The notes under the pieces: generated by a model
Database searches by the model: none
The model's input: only the letters and a program-made list of their open reading frames with translations
Told to the model about the DNA's origin: nothing
Translations under genes and position numbers: made by a program
NCBI RefSeq assembly: GCF_002407605.1
Contig: NZ_NXGV01000002.1
Location: 435,645 to 499,644 of the forward strand
Length of the DNA stretch: 64,000 nucleotides
Direction: 5' to 3'
From: Marinobacter sp. ANT_B65
GTDB lineage: Bacteria; Pseudomonadota; Gammaproteobacteria; Pseudomonadales; Oleiphilaceae
Part shown: positions 16,015 through 24,325 of the stretch, one piece after another
Layout: the number at the start of each line of letters is the position of its first letter
How positions within the stretch are numbered: the first letter of the stretch is position 1

Positions 16015-17625
16015 TTACCCTTTGCAGAGCAGACCAAAAGGAAGGTTGGAGTTGCAGGTGACATTGTCCAGGAGAAGGTCGAGCTGAAGCAGGTCCACGA
16101 GTTCTCCTCCGACAGATACCAGGCCGCCATCTTCGGTCAGGTTAGTAGGGTCGATCACAGATACGTTCAGCAGGTCCCCGCCAGTGTCCAGGCTTAATAC
16201 AGAGCCATCGAGCAGACCCACATTAGCCAGTGCCTGGCCATCTGCCTGGTTTAGAAGATTGCCCAGTACCGGAAGCTGGCCCAGACCATCAAGCAGGACA
16301 TCAAGCCCGTCCTGAACGGCACTCGGAAGAGGCAGCCCGCTGTCATCCAGTACAGCCAGATTAATACCCAGGCCGTTATTTTCGCCTACCAGTGCTTGTC
16401 CAAGCAGCGCGGGGATTTGCGTAGGATCACCATCGGTGAATGCATCAGCGAGTGCTTGCACCTGAGTTGCATCAAGACCTACATCCAGTGAAACGGTGCA
16501 GGACTCTTCAGGGGAAGACGGATCAATGTCTTTGGGATCGCAGACTGCTACCAGCACTGAGCTGAAGTCACCTGTATTGAAATCGCCAAAATCAAGATTC
16601 GTTGGGTCAAATGTTGTGGGATCAAGGGAGCTCAGGTTGTCGACGAGGGGCAATTTGAGTTGCAGTAGATTGTCCAGGCTGCTTAGTCCGTCATTGGCAT
16701 TACCGGTTTCCAGTGCATCCAGCAATTGGCCAGTCAGAAGATTAAGGCCATCGCCCAACCCAGGGATCTGGCTAACCAGTCCATCATCCAAAGCCAGAAC
16801 CAGCCCGCCTGTACGAAAATTCATTTTGAATGGTGCAGACAGAGAGTTTCCTGCCTGATCCTTGATGTTGGTGGTCAGCTCTACCTGATAGTTAGTCTGT
16901 CCATCAAGCGCAGTACCCGGCTTGAACGAAACGACATTTTTGTCGAAGGAGAAGGAGCCAGGTATAGCCTGAGTGGCGCCACTTTCTACTGCAAACAGTT
17001 TGAAGGAATTTACGTTAACGCTGGACGCGCTGATAGGTTCGTCAAATTCTATAGCAACGGTTGTGTCTGCAGAGGCAAGCAACTCACCGTCAACAGGAAT
17101 CGCACCGACTATTGTTGGTTGGGTCAGATCCTGTTCGTCACTGGTTGTGAAGGTCGAAGATTCTGGCTGAGCGTTCTTGCTAACCTCTTCGCACTCGGCC
17201 TGCAGGGAGGAAGTCACTACAATTCTGTACTGGGTCAGACCGGCTTCGAGCAGGTTGTCCGGGGTCAGTGTGATGGTGTCATCGTTTACTGTGATCTGCG
17301 CAGGTACAACGCCAGCAGTGCCACCCTGAACATAGATTGCTGAAGATGTTGCTGTCGTTTCATCAATCAAAGCGTTGAAGGTAACGCGGATGTCTGAGTT
17401 GAGTGCAACGTCCTGCTGGTTTGTTGCGGGGCTGAAACCGTTGGTTTCTGCCTGGAATACACTGCTTACATCATCACAGAATTCTTCTTGTGGAGTTGGT
17501 GGAGGCGTATCGTCTGATCCGACCAGCCTTGGGGTTGAAGGGTCGTCACTGCCTCCGCCACAACCCGAAAGGATGAGTGTAGATGCCAGTGTTGCTGTCA
17601 ATAAAGACCTGTAATTTACCATCAT
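16015..17625 (-). CDS. Ig-like domain lipoprotein
   Basis: A 536-residue predicted lipoprotein: signal peptide LLTATLASTLILSGC gives a lipobox, then GGGSDD, a Pro-rich linker and two bacterial Ig-like (Big_5 type) domains, about residues 55-155 (NQQDVALNSDIRVTFNALID) and 165-270 (TQPTIVGAIPVDGELLASADTTVAIEFDEPIS). The C-terminal half is Leu/Gly/Asp-rich without a recognised fold and contains a few Cys. Proteins of this make-up are usually cell-surface or periplasmic adhesins or structural lipoproteins. It follows the OmpA-type gene by 19 bases and is surely in the same operon. AAAGG upstream of the double ATG serves as ribosome-binding site. Confidence 0.75.
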   Translation of the reverse strand: MMVNYRSLLTATLASTLILSGCGGGSDDPSTPRLVGSDDTPPPTPQEEFCDDVSSVFQAETNGFSPATNQQDVALNSDIRVTFNALIDETTATSSAIYVQGGTAGVVPAQITVNDDTITLTPDNLLEAGLTQYRIVVTSSLQAECEEVSKNAQPESSTFTTSDEQDLTQPTIVGAIPVDGELLASADTTVAIEFDEPISASSVNVNSFKLFAVESGATQAIPGSFSFDKNVVSFKPGTALDGQTNYQVELTTNIKDQAGNSLSAPFKMNFRTGGLVLALDDGLVSQIPGLGDGLNLLTGQLLDALETGNANDGLSSLDNLLQLKLPLVDNLSSLDPTTFDPTNLDFGDFNTGDFSSVLVAVCDPKDIDPSSPEESCTVSLDVGLDATQVQALADAFTDGDPTQIPALLGQALVGENNGLGINLAVLDDSGLPLPSAVQDGLDVLLDGLGQLPVLGNLLNQADGQALANVGLLDGSVLSLDTGGDLLNVSVIDPTNLTEDGGLVSVGGELVDLLQLDLLLDNVTCNSNLPFGLLCKG

Positions 17626-17644
17626 GATTAGTTGCCTTTGCTAT

Positions 17645-18742
17645 TTATTTGGTCAGTAATTCTGAATATTTACCCGAAACGATCGCTTCTACACGGCGGT
17701 TTTCAGCGCGACCTCTGGGAGTTGTGTTTGAAGCAACTGGCTGTGACTCGCCCATACCGGATGTTGTAATGCGGTCGGAATTGATGCCGAATTCGTTGAT
17801 GAGTACTTTCATTACGGCGTCTGCACGGCTTTTGGACAGGCTTTGGTTGTAGCTCGATGAGCCTGTGCTGTCGGTGTGGCCTTCCAGAAGAATAGTTGCG
17901 CCAGGATACTGCTTCATCACCTTGGCAAGATTCTGAATTTTCGGGAAAAACTCGTAACGGACTTCTGTGCGGTCCAGTTCGAACTCTACGTGCAGTGTTT
18001 CACGGATTTCTTTGGTCAGCTTCTTGGCACAGCCATCCGAATCAACCAGAGCACCCATTGGTGTGCCGGGGCATTTATCCAGTTGGTCAATCACGCCGTC
18101 ACGATCCGAGTCTTTTGGCGGTGTAACAACGGCTGGGTGTTTTGTTTTCACGGCGACTTCAATCTGGGGCGCGGCGGGGTACTGGCGGCCAAACAGGTAG
18201 TGAATACCGGTGAAATACTGGGCGTCTACGTAACCCTCTTCCAGTTCGGTGCGGCCGCGGATGCCACCTTCAATCATGAAACGTGGTGCAATCATGCGCT
18301 GAAAGCCGCCCTCCAGGTAAACAGCATCTTCCGTTTTTGCGCCAGCATCATGATGAACGCTGATATCTGTGTAGCTATAGCCAAGGCCACCGAATGGGCG
18401 CCAGTTGCTCAGGCGGAATTCAGAGGGGTGAAGGCGTCCGCCCAGTGAGCCCTGAAGCAGATTGGCGTTCAGACCGCCAGCCCGGGTTTCCGGTTCAGCG
18501 TAGCCGCCCTGAAGCAGAACACTTACATTCGGATTGAACTGATGCGTCAGGTTGAGGCTGCCCTCGAAGTAGTTGGAGAGGTTGTCCCCGGTAAGGGAGG
18601 AGCTGTCTCTGGAGTTTCCTGAATCTACATAACTGCCTTCGATACCAACGCTGCTGTAGCTAAGGGGGAACTCTTCGGCTGCGCCGGAAAGTCCTGGTGC
18701 AAAAAGAACGGCCGTAAGGGCGATGTAACCGATTTGTTTCAT
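17645..18742 (-). CDS. OmpA-family outer membrane protein
   Basis: A 365-residue outer-membrane protein. Signal peptide MKQIGYIALTAVLFAPGLSGAA is followed by an eight-strand-like barrel domain (to about 220), a thrombospondin type 3-like calcium linker (DSDRDGVIDQLDKCPGTP) and a C-terminal OmpA domain that binds peptidoglycan (ILLEGHTDSTGSSSYNQ, LSKSRADAV, RAENRRVE). ATG 18742 is chosen since AAGGAG lies just upstream and the signal peptide begins there; 40 further in-frame residues upstream are untranslated leader. First gene of an operon with the Ig-like lipoprotein. It resembles the OprF/OmpA class seen in Pseudomonas relatives. Confidence 0.85.
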   Translation of the reverse strand: MKQIGYIALTAVLFAPGLSGAAEEFPLSYSSVGIEGSYVDSGNSRDSSSLTGDNLSNYFEGSLNLTHQFNPNVSVLLQGGYAEPETRAGGLNANLLQGSLGGRLHPSEFRLSNWRPFGGLGYSYTDISVHHDAGAKTEDAVYLEGGFQRMIAPRFMIEGGIRGRTELEEGYVDAQYFTGIHYLFGRQYPAAPQIEVAVKTKHPAVVTPPKDSDRDGVIDQLDKCPGTPMGALVDSDGCAKKLTKEIRETLHVEFELDRTEVRYEFFPKIQNLAKVMKQYPGATILLEGHTDSTGSSSYNQSLSKSRADAVMKVLINEFGINSDRITTSGMGESQPVASNTTPRGRAENRRVEAIVSGKYSELLTK

Positions 18743-18968
18743 GACTGAGTGCTCCTTCTTACTATAATTGAGCTTTAGTATAGATGGTATTATGCGATAA
18801 AAGAAAGCAAGTATCACAAAGTTTGACACGATGTATGTAAGTACATGTTTTAAAAATGTCATGTTCCCGGTAATTACGGTTTTGAAGCGTTAATACGCCC
18901 ATAAGGTTTGTTGCTGCGGTGCTGGCTGAGCGGGAATGGAATCGCGGCGTGGTATCAGACGGGGGCGG

Positions 18969-19014
18969 GGAAATGCCTGAATTTCATCGTTGCGAGTGAA
19001 ATTCAGGCATTTCC
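18969..19014. repeat. perfect 18-bp inverted repeat (long hairpin)
   Basis: The arms GGAAATGCCTGAATTTCA (18969-18986) and its exact complement (18997-19014) are separated by ten bases, in the 318-base gap between the OmpA and peroxiredoxin genes. A second small inverted repeat, GGGTCA/TGACCC, lies at 19016-19037, and a third, GAGCGGC/GCCGCTC, at 19055-19073 spans the peroxiredoxin stop. No T run follows. It may end or stabilise the peroxiredoxin transcript. Upstream of the OmpA gene the gap is AT-rich and holds the palindrome ATGTAAGTACAT at 18835-18846, a possible operator. Confidence 0.85.
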
Positions 19015-19060
19015 AGGGTCAAGCTGGCGCCTGACCCGAATTGCGGAGGCCTGAGAGCGG

Positions 19061-19714
19061 CTATTCGCCGCTCCAGTTGGTTGTCGGATCCGGTGTCATC
19101 CTCAGGTAGGATTTCACTTTCTTATAGCCTTTCGGGAAGCGCTTTTTGATTTCTTCTTCGTCCTGCAGTGATGGCACAATGACGACATCTCCGCCGCGTT
19201 CCCAGTTGCCCGGGGTCGCAACCTTGTGTTCATCAGTCAGTTGCAGGGAGTCAATCACTCGCAGTACTTCGTTGAAGTTACGACCTGTACTGGCCGGATA
19301 AGTGATGATCAGGCGAACTTTTTTATTCGGATCGATCACAAACAGAGAGCGCACGGTGAGTGTGCTGTCTGCATTTGGGTGGATCATGTCGTATAGCTCT
19401 GCAACCTTGCCATCCTGATCAGCCAGGATAGGAAAGTTCACAGCGCAGCCCTGGGTTTCATTGATGTCCTTGATCCATTCCTGATGGGAATCAACGGGAT
19501 CCACACTAAGCGCTATAGCTTTAACGTTGCGCTTTTCGAACTCGCCTTTAAGCCTGGCGGTGAGGCCAAGCTCAGTCGTGCACACCGGCGTAAAGTCGGC
19601 CGGGTGGGAAAAGAGCACACCCCAGCTATCACCCAACCATTCGTGAAATGAAATCTTGCCTTCACTGGAGTCCTGCTCGAAATCTGGTGCAGTATCGCCT
19701 AGACGTAAACTCAT
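19061..19714 (-). CDS. 1-Cys peroxiredoxin (Prx6 type)
   Basis: Thiol peroxidase of 217 residues that reduces hydrogen peroxide and organic peroxides in the cytoplasm. The peroxidatic centre HPADFTPVCTTELG puts the catalytic Cys at 45 with the Pro-x3-Thr-x2-Cys motif; the long C-terminal domain (RGGDVVIVPSLQDEEEIKKRFPKGYKKV) is that of the Prx6 class. There is no resolving Cys in the usual 2-Cys position, although another Cys occurs at QGCAVNF. AAGGAG precedes ATG 19714. It is a stand-alone gene. Confidence 0.93.
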   Translation of the reverse strand: MSLRLGDTAPDFEQDSSEGKISFHEWLGDSWGVLFSHPADFTPVCTTELGLTARLKGEFEKRNVKAIALSVDPVDSHQEWIKDINETQGCAVNFPILADQDGKVAELYDMIHPNADSTLTVRSLFVIDPNKKVRLIITYPASTGRNFNEVLRVIDSLQLTDEHKVATPGNWERGGDVVIVPSLQDEEEIKKRFPKGYKKVKSYLRMTPDPTTNWSGE

Positions 19715-19896
19715 CTTTGGTCTCCTTCTATGCTACGTGGCAGTGGTGTTATCGGGAAACCCGGCGGTCTCGCCGCCGGATCTTTTCATTGAGTGTATAC
19801 GAGAATCATTGATGCGAAAGTACTGGATTACAAGGGCCGGTTGATTCACCTCATCCTGCCCTGCTCTCCCGATTCGCAGTCGCAATGATCACTGCA

Positions 19897-21258
19897 TCAG
19901 ACCCCAGCTGCTTTTTCCCGTTCGAAATGCTCTTTGGTCAGCCTGAACACGACCGGGCTTAGCAGTAGCAGAGCTATAAGGTTGGGAAGAGCCATCATGG
20001 CGTTCAGCGTATCGGCCACGAGCCAGATCATGCCCAGATTGACCGTAGCACCAACGGGAATGGCGAGAATCCAGGCGACCCGGTAAGGCACTATGGCCCT
20101 TACACCAAATAAAAACTCGACGCTGCGCTCACCGTAGAATGACCAGCCAAGTATGGTGGTAAAGGCAAAGATGGCCAGGGCAATGGCTACCACGTAATCG
20201 CCAACGCCCGGAAGAGCGGCGGAGAAAGCCATAGAGGTGAGCGCGGCACCGGATTCGCCTGATGTCCAGACGCCTGATGTGATGATGACGAGGCCGGTAA
20301 TCGTACAGATAATGATGGTGTCGATAAATGTGCCCAGCATAGCCACCATACCCTGGTTAATCGGGTTCCTGGTCTGCGCGGCGGCATGGGCAATGGGGGC
20401 AGAGCCCAGGCCGGCTTCGTTGGAGAAGACTCCACGAGCAACGCCGAATCTTATCGCGGCCCAGACAGCCGCGCCGGCAAAGCCGCCTTCGGCTGCGATC
20501 GGGCTGAAAGCATGCTTGATGATCAAAGCAAAGGCGGCGGGAATCTCAGCTGCATTGAGTGCCAGTACAATCAGGCCGGCGATCAGATAGGATATGGCCA
20601 TCAGAGGCACCAGCGCACTGGCCACCTGGCCGATGCGGCGGATACCGCCAATCAGTACCATGCCTACAAGTACCATCAGGATAACGCCGGTGACCCAGTG
20701 TGGCAGGCCGAATGTTGCATCCATTACGTCTGCGACCGAATTGGCCTGTACTGTGTTGCCGATACCAAACCCTGCGATGGCGGCGAAAACGGCAAACAGA
20801 ACACCCAGCCAGGCCCATTTTTTGCCGAGGCCATTGCGAATGTAATACATAGGGCCGCCAACATAGGAGCCTCGCTCATCGACCTCACGGAAGCGCACTG
20901 CAAGTACGGCTTCTGAGTACTTTGTGCCCATGCCCACCAGCGCGGTCAGCCACATCCAGAATAAAGCCCCGGGCCCGCCGAGGAAAACTGCCGTCGCAAC
21001 ACCGGCAATGTTCCCAGTTCCTACGGTTGCTGAAAGGGCGGTCATTAATGCCTGAAACGGGGGAATATCACCGTCTGATTCTGCCCCTGAGGCGCGACGG
21101 CCTTTCCACATCAGGCGGAAGCCGGCTCCGAGCTTGAAAATCGGCATGAGTTTCAGGCCGAGACTTAAAAACAGGCCCACACCCAGAATAAGCACCAGCA
21201 TCGGTGGTCCCCAGACCAGTCCGTTAACGTCCCCGATAATCTTTTCGATGATTTCCAT
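19897..21258 (-). CDS. AGCS-family sodium:alanine/glycine symporter
   Basis: Inner-membrane transporter of 453 residues with about ten or eleven membrane helices. It has the family marks SATVGTGNIAGVATAVFLGGPGALFWMW near residue 75 and GVARGVFSNEAGLGSAPIAHA near 275, the unwound substrate- and sodium-binding regions of the AlsT/AgcS type. Members carry alanine, glycine or, in some species, glutamine together with sodium, fitting a marine organism. GGGGGG upstream of ATG 21258 can act as ribosome-binding site. The gene is divergent from the CBS-domain gene, 202 bases away. Confidence 0.92.
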   Translation of the reverse strand: MEIIEKIIGDVNGLVWGPPMLVLILGVGLFLSLGLKLMPIFKLGAGFRLMWKGRRASGAESDGDIPPFQALMTALSATVGTGNIAGVATAVFLGGPGALFWMWLTALVGMGTKYSEAVLAVRFREVDERGSYVGGPMYYIRNGLGKKWAWLGVLFAVFAAIAGFGIGNTVQANSVADVMDATFGLPHWVTGVILMVLVGMVLIGGIRRIGQVASALVPLMAISYLIAGLIVLALNAAEIPAAFALIIKHAFSPIAAEGGFAGAAVWAAIRFGVARGVFSNEAGLGSAPIAHAAAQTRNPINQGMVAMLGTFIDTIIICTITGLVIITSGVWTSGESGAALTSMAFSAALPGVGDYVVAIALAIFAFTTILGWSFYGERSVEFLFGVRAIVPYRVAWILAIPVGATVNLGMIWLVADTLNAMMALPNLIALLLLSPVVFRLTKEHFEREKAAGV

Positions 21259-21460
21259 AGGCCCCCCTGTGCGCCATAGCCTGAGCTTGTGATTGTACCT
21301 GCAAGAGTTATAACTGGTTGAGTTTAGTCAGTTATTGTCCCATGTAAACCTGCAGCTAGTGAAAATTGGAAGATTTGGCACCTATTGCCTATGTTTACAG
21401 GGAGAGGGGCCCGGATTGACCGGTGTCTCTGTATCATCGCAGGAATGCGAGGAGGTACCC

Positions 21461-21892
21461 ATGGCTGCGCTCAGGGTTGCAGATGTTATGTCCAACCATA
21501 TTGAACCTGTCCGGTGCGGTACGCCGTTGGCCGATGTGGTCCGGGCGCTGCTTGAGAATCACATCTCAGGTTTGCCGGTGGTCGACGCAGACCGCCGTTT
21601 ACTGGGTTTTGTTTCCGAGCAGGATTGCATTCATGCGCTGCTGGTGAGTAATTATCACTGTGAAGGAAGCCCGGTGGTTGACGATGTCATGTTCCGGGAA
21701 CCTCTGGCCATTTCCCCCGGCACGGCGATCGTTGACCTTGCCCAGAAGCTCGGTTCCGGAAAGCCGAAAGTCTACCCTGTGGTGGAGCACGGAAAACTTA
21801 TTGGCATTGTCACGCGCACGGCCGTTCTGGCTGAACTGGCCCGTATTGGTTGCGGAGTTGAACTTTCCAGGCGCAAAGGTGGGGACGACTGA
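21461..21892 (+). CDS. CBS-pair domain protein
   Basis: A 143-residue protein made of two CBS motifs (residues 5-60: VADVMSNHIEPVRCGTPLADVV...SGLPVVDADRRLLGFVSEQDC; and about 68-130: VDDVMFREPLAISPGTAIVDLA...VYPVVEHGKLIGIVTR). Such stand-alone CBS pairs bind adenine nucleotides and act as energy or redox sensors. GAGGAGGT lies just before ATG 21461; an upstream in-frame ATG at 21335 lacks one. Its end is 20 bases from the end of the HD-GYP gene on the other strand. Confidence 0.88.
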   Translation: MAALRVADVMSNHIEPVRCGTPLADVVRALLENHISGLPVVDADRRLLGFVSEQDCIHALLVSNYHCEGSPVVDDVMFREPLAISPGTAIVDLAQKLGSGKPKVYPVVEHGKLIGIVTRTAVLAELARIGCGVELSRRKGGDD

Positions 21893-21912
21893 TCTGGCCG
21901 TTTCCCATGTAT

Positions 21913-23058
21913 TCATCGGGGGAAGATATCAGCCCTGTAGCCCCACATCTGACTGAAATCCATCGATGGAATCATGTCCGGCTCCTCTATTGCGAGAACA
22001 TTGAAGCCTGACATGCTGGTATCTCGCTCCAGGGGTTCTTTATAGCTGTTGCCTGACGGATCGAAAACAGCCTGTACAAAAGGTCCGCGGGCGCGCAGTG
22101 GTCTGCGGGTTATTACGCCCACTTCGTTATTTTCCAGCCGTACCAGGGTTCCTGGCGGATATTCGCCCAGAATATGCAGCAGAGCTTTGGGCAGGGCTGG
22201 CCGGAAGGTGCCATCTGCCAGACTGGCGATCAGTTTGCGCGCGGCTGTTACGTTCATCCGCTTCCGGTAAGCGCGTTTCGTGATCATGGCGACGTAGCGC
22301 TCTGCCAGAGCAAGGATTTCTGACTCGGGCCGGATATCTGTGCCACTGAGGCCATCCGGATAGCCTCTGCCGTCTGCCTGCTCGTGGTGCTGGGCAATAA
22401 TGGTAAACAGCAGATCGTTGTCAATTCCCACCGCGTTGAGCGCGCGAATGCTCCGTTGCGGGTGCTTGCGTATAACGTTTCGTTGCTCTGTGCTCAGCAC
22501 CTTGTTGAAGGCGTTGAGCTTGTCGGCGACAGGCACCAGGGCGAGATTGGCGCTCAGAGCCGCCTCTGTCAGTGTCGGAATACGCTGTTCATCAAGCCCG
22601 AATTGCCGGGCGATAAGCTGGCAGAGTATGGCGTAAAAAATGATCTGTTCGTGGATTGTGGGGCCAACGGAGTACAGGTGTACAAGTGCCAGGGCGGAGT
22701 CGGGGGCCTTTGTGCAGGCCTGCTCCAGGGCGTAGGCCAGATCCTGGAAGTGTTTGCGGGCTTCCGGTTCGCCAGCGGCGGTCGAGGTCAGAGCTTTTTC
22801 AAGCCCATGAAGGTAACCGGGGTAATTCGCGAAAGGGTTACAGTCTGCTTCATCCCCGGATGCTTCGTCGTCTTCCTGAGGCACCTCAATAACCCGCGGT
22901 TCGAAACGGCCGCGCTCAAACAGTTGCTCGAGCTGCGAATCTGTCTGGATGACATAGCCCTGGCAAAGGAGCACATTCCCATCGGCGTCATACACGTCCC
23001 ACGGTAGTGGTCGACCGATGGTTAATGCGCCGGGGGCTATTCGAACGAGGTTACTCAA
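21913..23058 (-). CDS. HD-GYP-type protein with degenerate catalytic dyad
   Basis: A 381-residue protein with the HD-GYP layout: N-terminal DUF3391-like segment (YDADGNVLLCQGYVIQTDSQLEQLFERG), helical HD domain and C-terminal beta domain (LVRLENNEVGVITRRP). HD-GYP enzymes hydrolyse cyclic di-GMP. The GYP motif HHEQADGRGYP and the HP box KHPQRSIRAL are present, but the position of the HD dyad (usually HDIGK) reads ANLALVPVADK, so His and Asp are lost and hydrolysis is unlikely; it may be a c-di-GMP sensor. The only start is TTG 23058 (no ATG near; CAGGAA lies 12 bases upstream), suggesting low expression. Divergent from the diguanylate cyclase gene. Confidence 0.82.
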   Translation of the reverse strand: MSNLVRIAPGALTIGRPLPWDVYDADGNVLLCQGYVIQTDSQLEQLFERGRFEPRVIEVPQEDDEASGDEADCNPFANYPGYLHGLEKALTSTAAGEPEARKHFQDLAYALEQACTKAPDSALALVHLYSVGPTIHEQIIFYAILCQLIARQFGLDEQRIPTLTEAALSANLALVPVADKLNAFNKVLSTEQRNVIRKHPQRSIRALNAVGIDNDLLFTIIAQHHEQADGRGYPDGLSGTDIRPESEILALAERYVAMITKRAYRKRMNVTAARKLIASLADGTFRPALPKALLHILGEYPPGTLVRLENNEVGVITRRPLRARGPFVQAVFDPSGNSYKEPLERDTSMSGFNVLAIEEPDMIPSMDFSQMWGYRADIFPR

Positions 23059-23305
23059 AATCCGGATGATTCCTGTATGGGCTTCTGGTTTGAGTAGGGT
23101 TGCGGCTCTGCGGCCAGACTCTGTAGCTATAGTAAAGGTAATTGATTTGTCAGGGCTACCCGTCTGATGTGAATCCAGTAAAATATGTACTCCTGCACTA
23201 CTCTTTATAGGTGTTTTGTTAAGAATCGTAGGATCCGGCGATTATTGCGTTGCATCGGATTATCATCGGTGTTCACCGCTTTTCCTGCCCTTACCGGATG
23301 ACTGC

Positions 23306-24325
23306 ATGCTTAGCCGTCTGAAAACTGACTTCCAGTTATCTATTATCACTCTGCTTGGCGCCTGCGCGCTTCTTGGCGTAACACCGTTTGCAGCTCTGCG
23401 TTTCATCCAGGGTAATCTGGTCACTGGAATTGTGGATGTCCTGGTGCTTGGGTGCATTGTCAGCGGTATGGCTTACGCGTGGATAACTGGTGACACCCGG
23501 CGTAGCGGCTTCGTTTTGGCTATTGTTGTCTGCTGTGGATCGGTCGCTGCGGGTGTTGCTGGCAAGGCGGGTTTTTTCTGGCTTTACCCTTGTTTGATGG
23601 TGTCGTTTTTCCTCGTAAGTCCCCGCGGGGCGGTGTTTGTGAATCTCGTCGCAATTGCCTCTGCAATGACCATGCAGGATGGTGCTTTCCAGTCTTCTGT
23701 TCACATGTGGTCATTTTTTTCGACAACAGTGATGACCAGTGTTTGTGCATATGTGTTTGCGTTCCGCAATGAACGTCACCGGGAAAGCCTGCAGTTATTG
23801 GCTTCCGTTGATCCATTGACGGGTGTGAAAAATCGCCGGTCCATGGATGAAGGGCTGCGTTCTGCTCTTATGGATGCGCGGCGCACAGGCAGATTTTATG
23901 CTGTGATCATGATGGATATTGATCACTTTAAAAAGATAAATGATGAGCATGGGCACGGTATCGGTGACCAGGTATTGCTGAGCCTGGTTTCCCTGATTCA
24001 GCAACGTATACGTAAAACAGACCAGCTTTTCCGTTTTGGTGGTGAAGAGTTTGTCCTGATCTTGTCCGGAGTTGATTGCAATGGTCTCAAGCAAATAGCG
24101 AATGATCTCCAGGCGCACGTTCGCCAGCAACTGAGGTGTGGGGAAAATGCTGTAACGGTATCATTCGGAGTGGCACGGCTACACCCTGATGGAACTGCAG
24201 AGGGCTGGCTGAAACGTGCGGATGCAGCACTATATGAGGCCAAGGGCTCCGGCCGCGACCAGATTGTATTTGCAGAAAATATATCCGGTGCTGACGTGCC
24301 GCCCGGTTCAATGCTGGCCGACTAG
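23306..24325 (+). CDS. membrane diguanylate cyclase (GGDEF)
   Basis: Makes cyclic di-GMP from two GTP. The 339-residue protein has five or six N-terminal membrane helices (about 10-165) followed by a full GGDEF domain: DPLTGVKNRRSMDE, DIDHFKKINDEHGHGIGDQVL, the active site GGEEF at 245-249 and, five residues before it, the inhibitory-site motif RKTD at 236-239. ATG 23306 begins right before the first helix; a longer frame from 23216 lacks support. The stop overlaps that of the MATE gene on the other strand by three to four bases. Together with the neighbouring degenerate HD-GYP gene it marks a c-di-GMP locus. Confidence 0.88.
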   Translation: MLSRLKTDFQLSIITLLGACALLGVTPFAALRFIQGNLVTGIVDVLVLGCIVSGMAYAWITGDTRRSGFVLAIVVCCGSVAAGVAGKAGFFWLYPCLMVSFFLVSPRGAVFVNLVAIASAMTMQDGAFQSSVHMWSFFSTTVMTSVCAYVFAFRNERHRESLQLLASVDPLTGVKNRRSMDEGLRSALMDARRTGRFYAVIMMDIDHFKKINDEHGHGIGDQVLLSLVSLIQQRIRKTDQLFRFGGEEFVLILSGVDCNGLKQIANDLQAHVRQQLRCGENAVTVSFGVARLHPDGTAEGWLKRADAALYEAKGSGRDQIVFAENISGADVPPGSMLAD

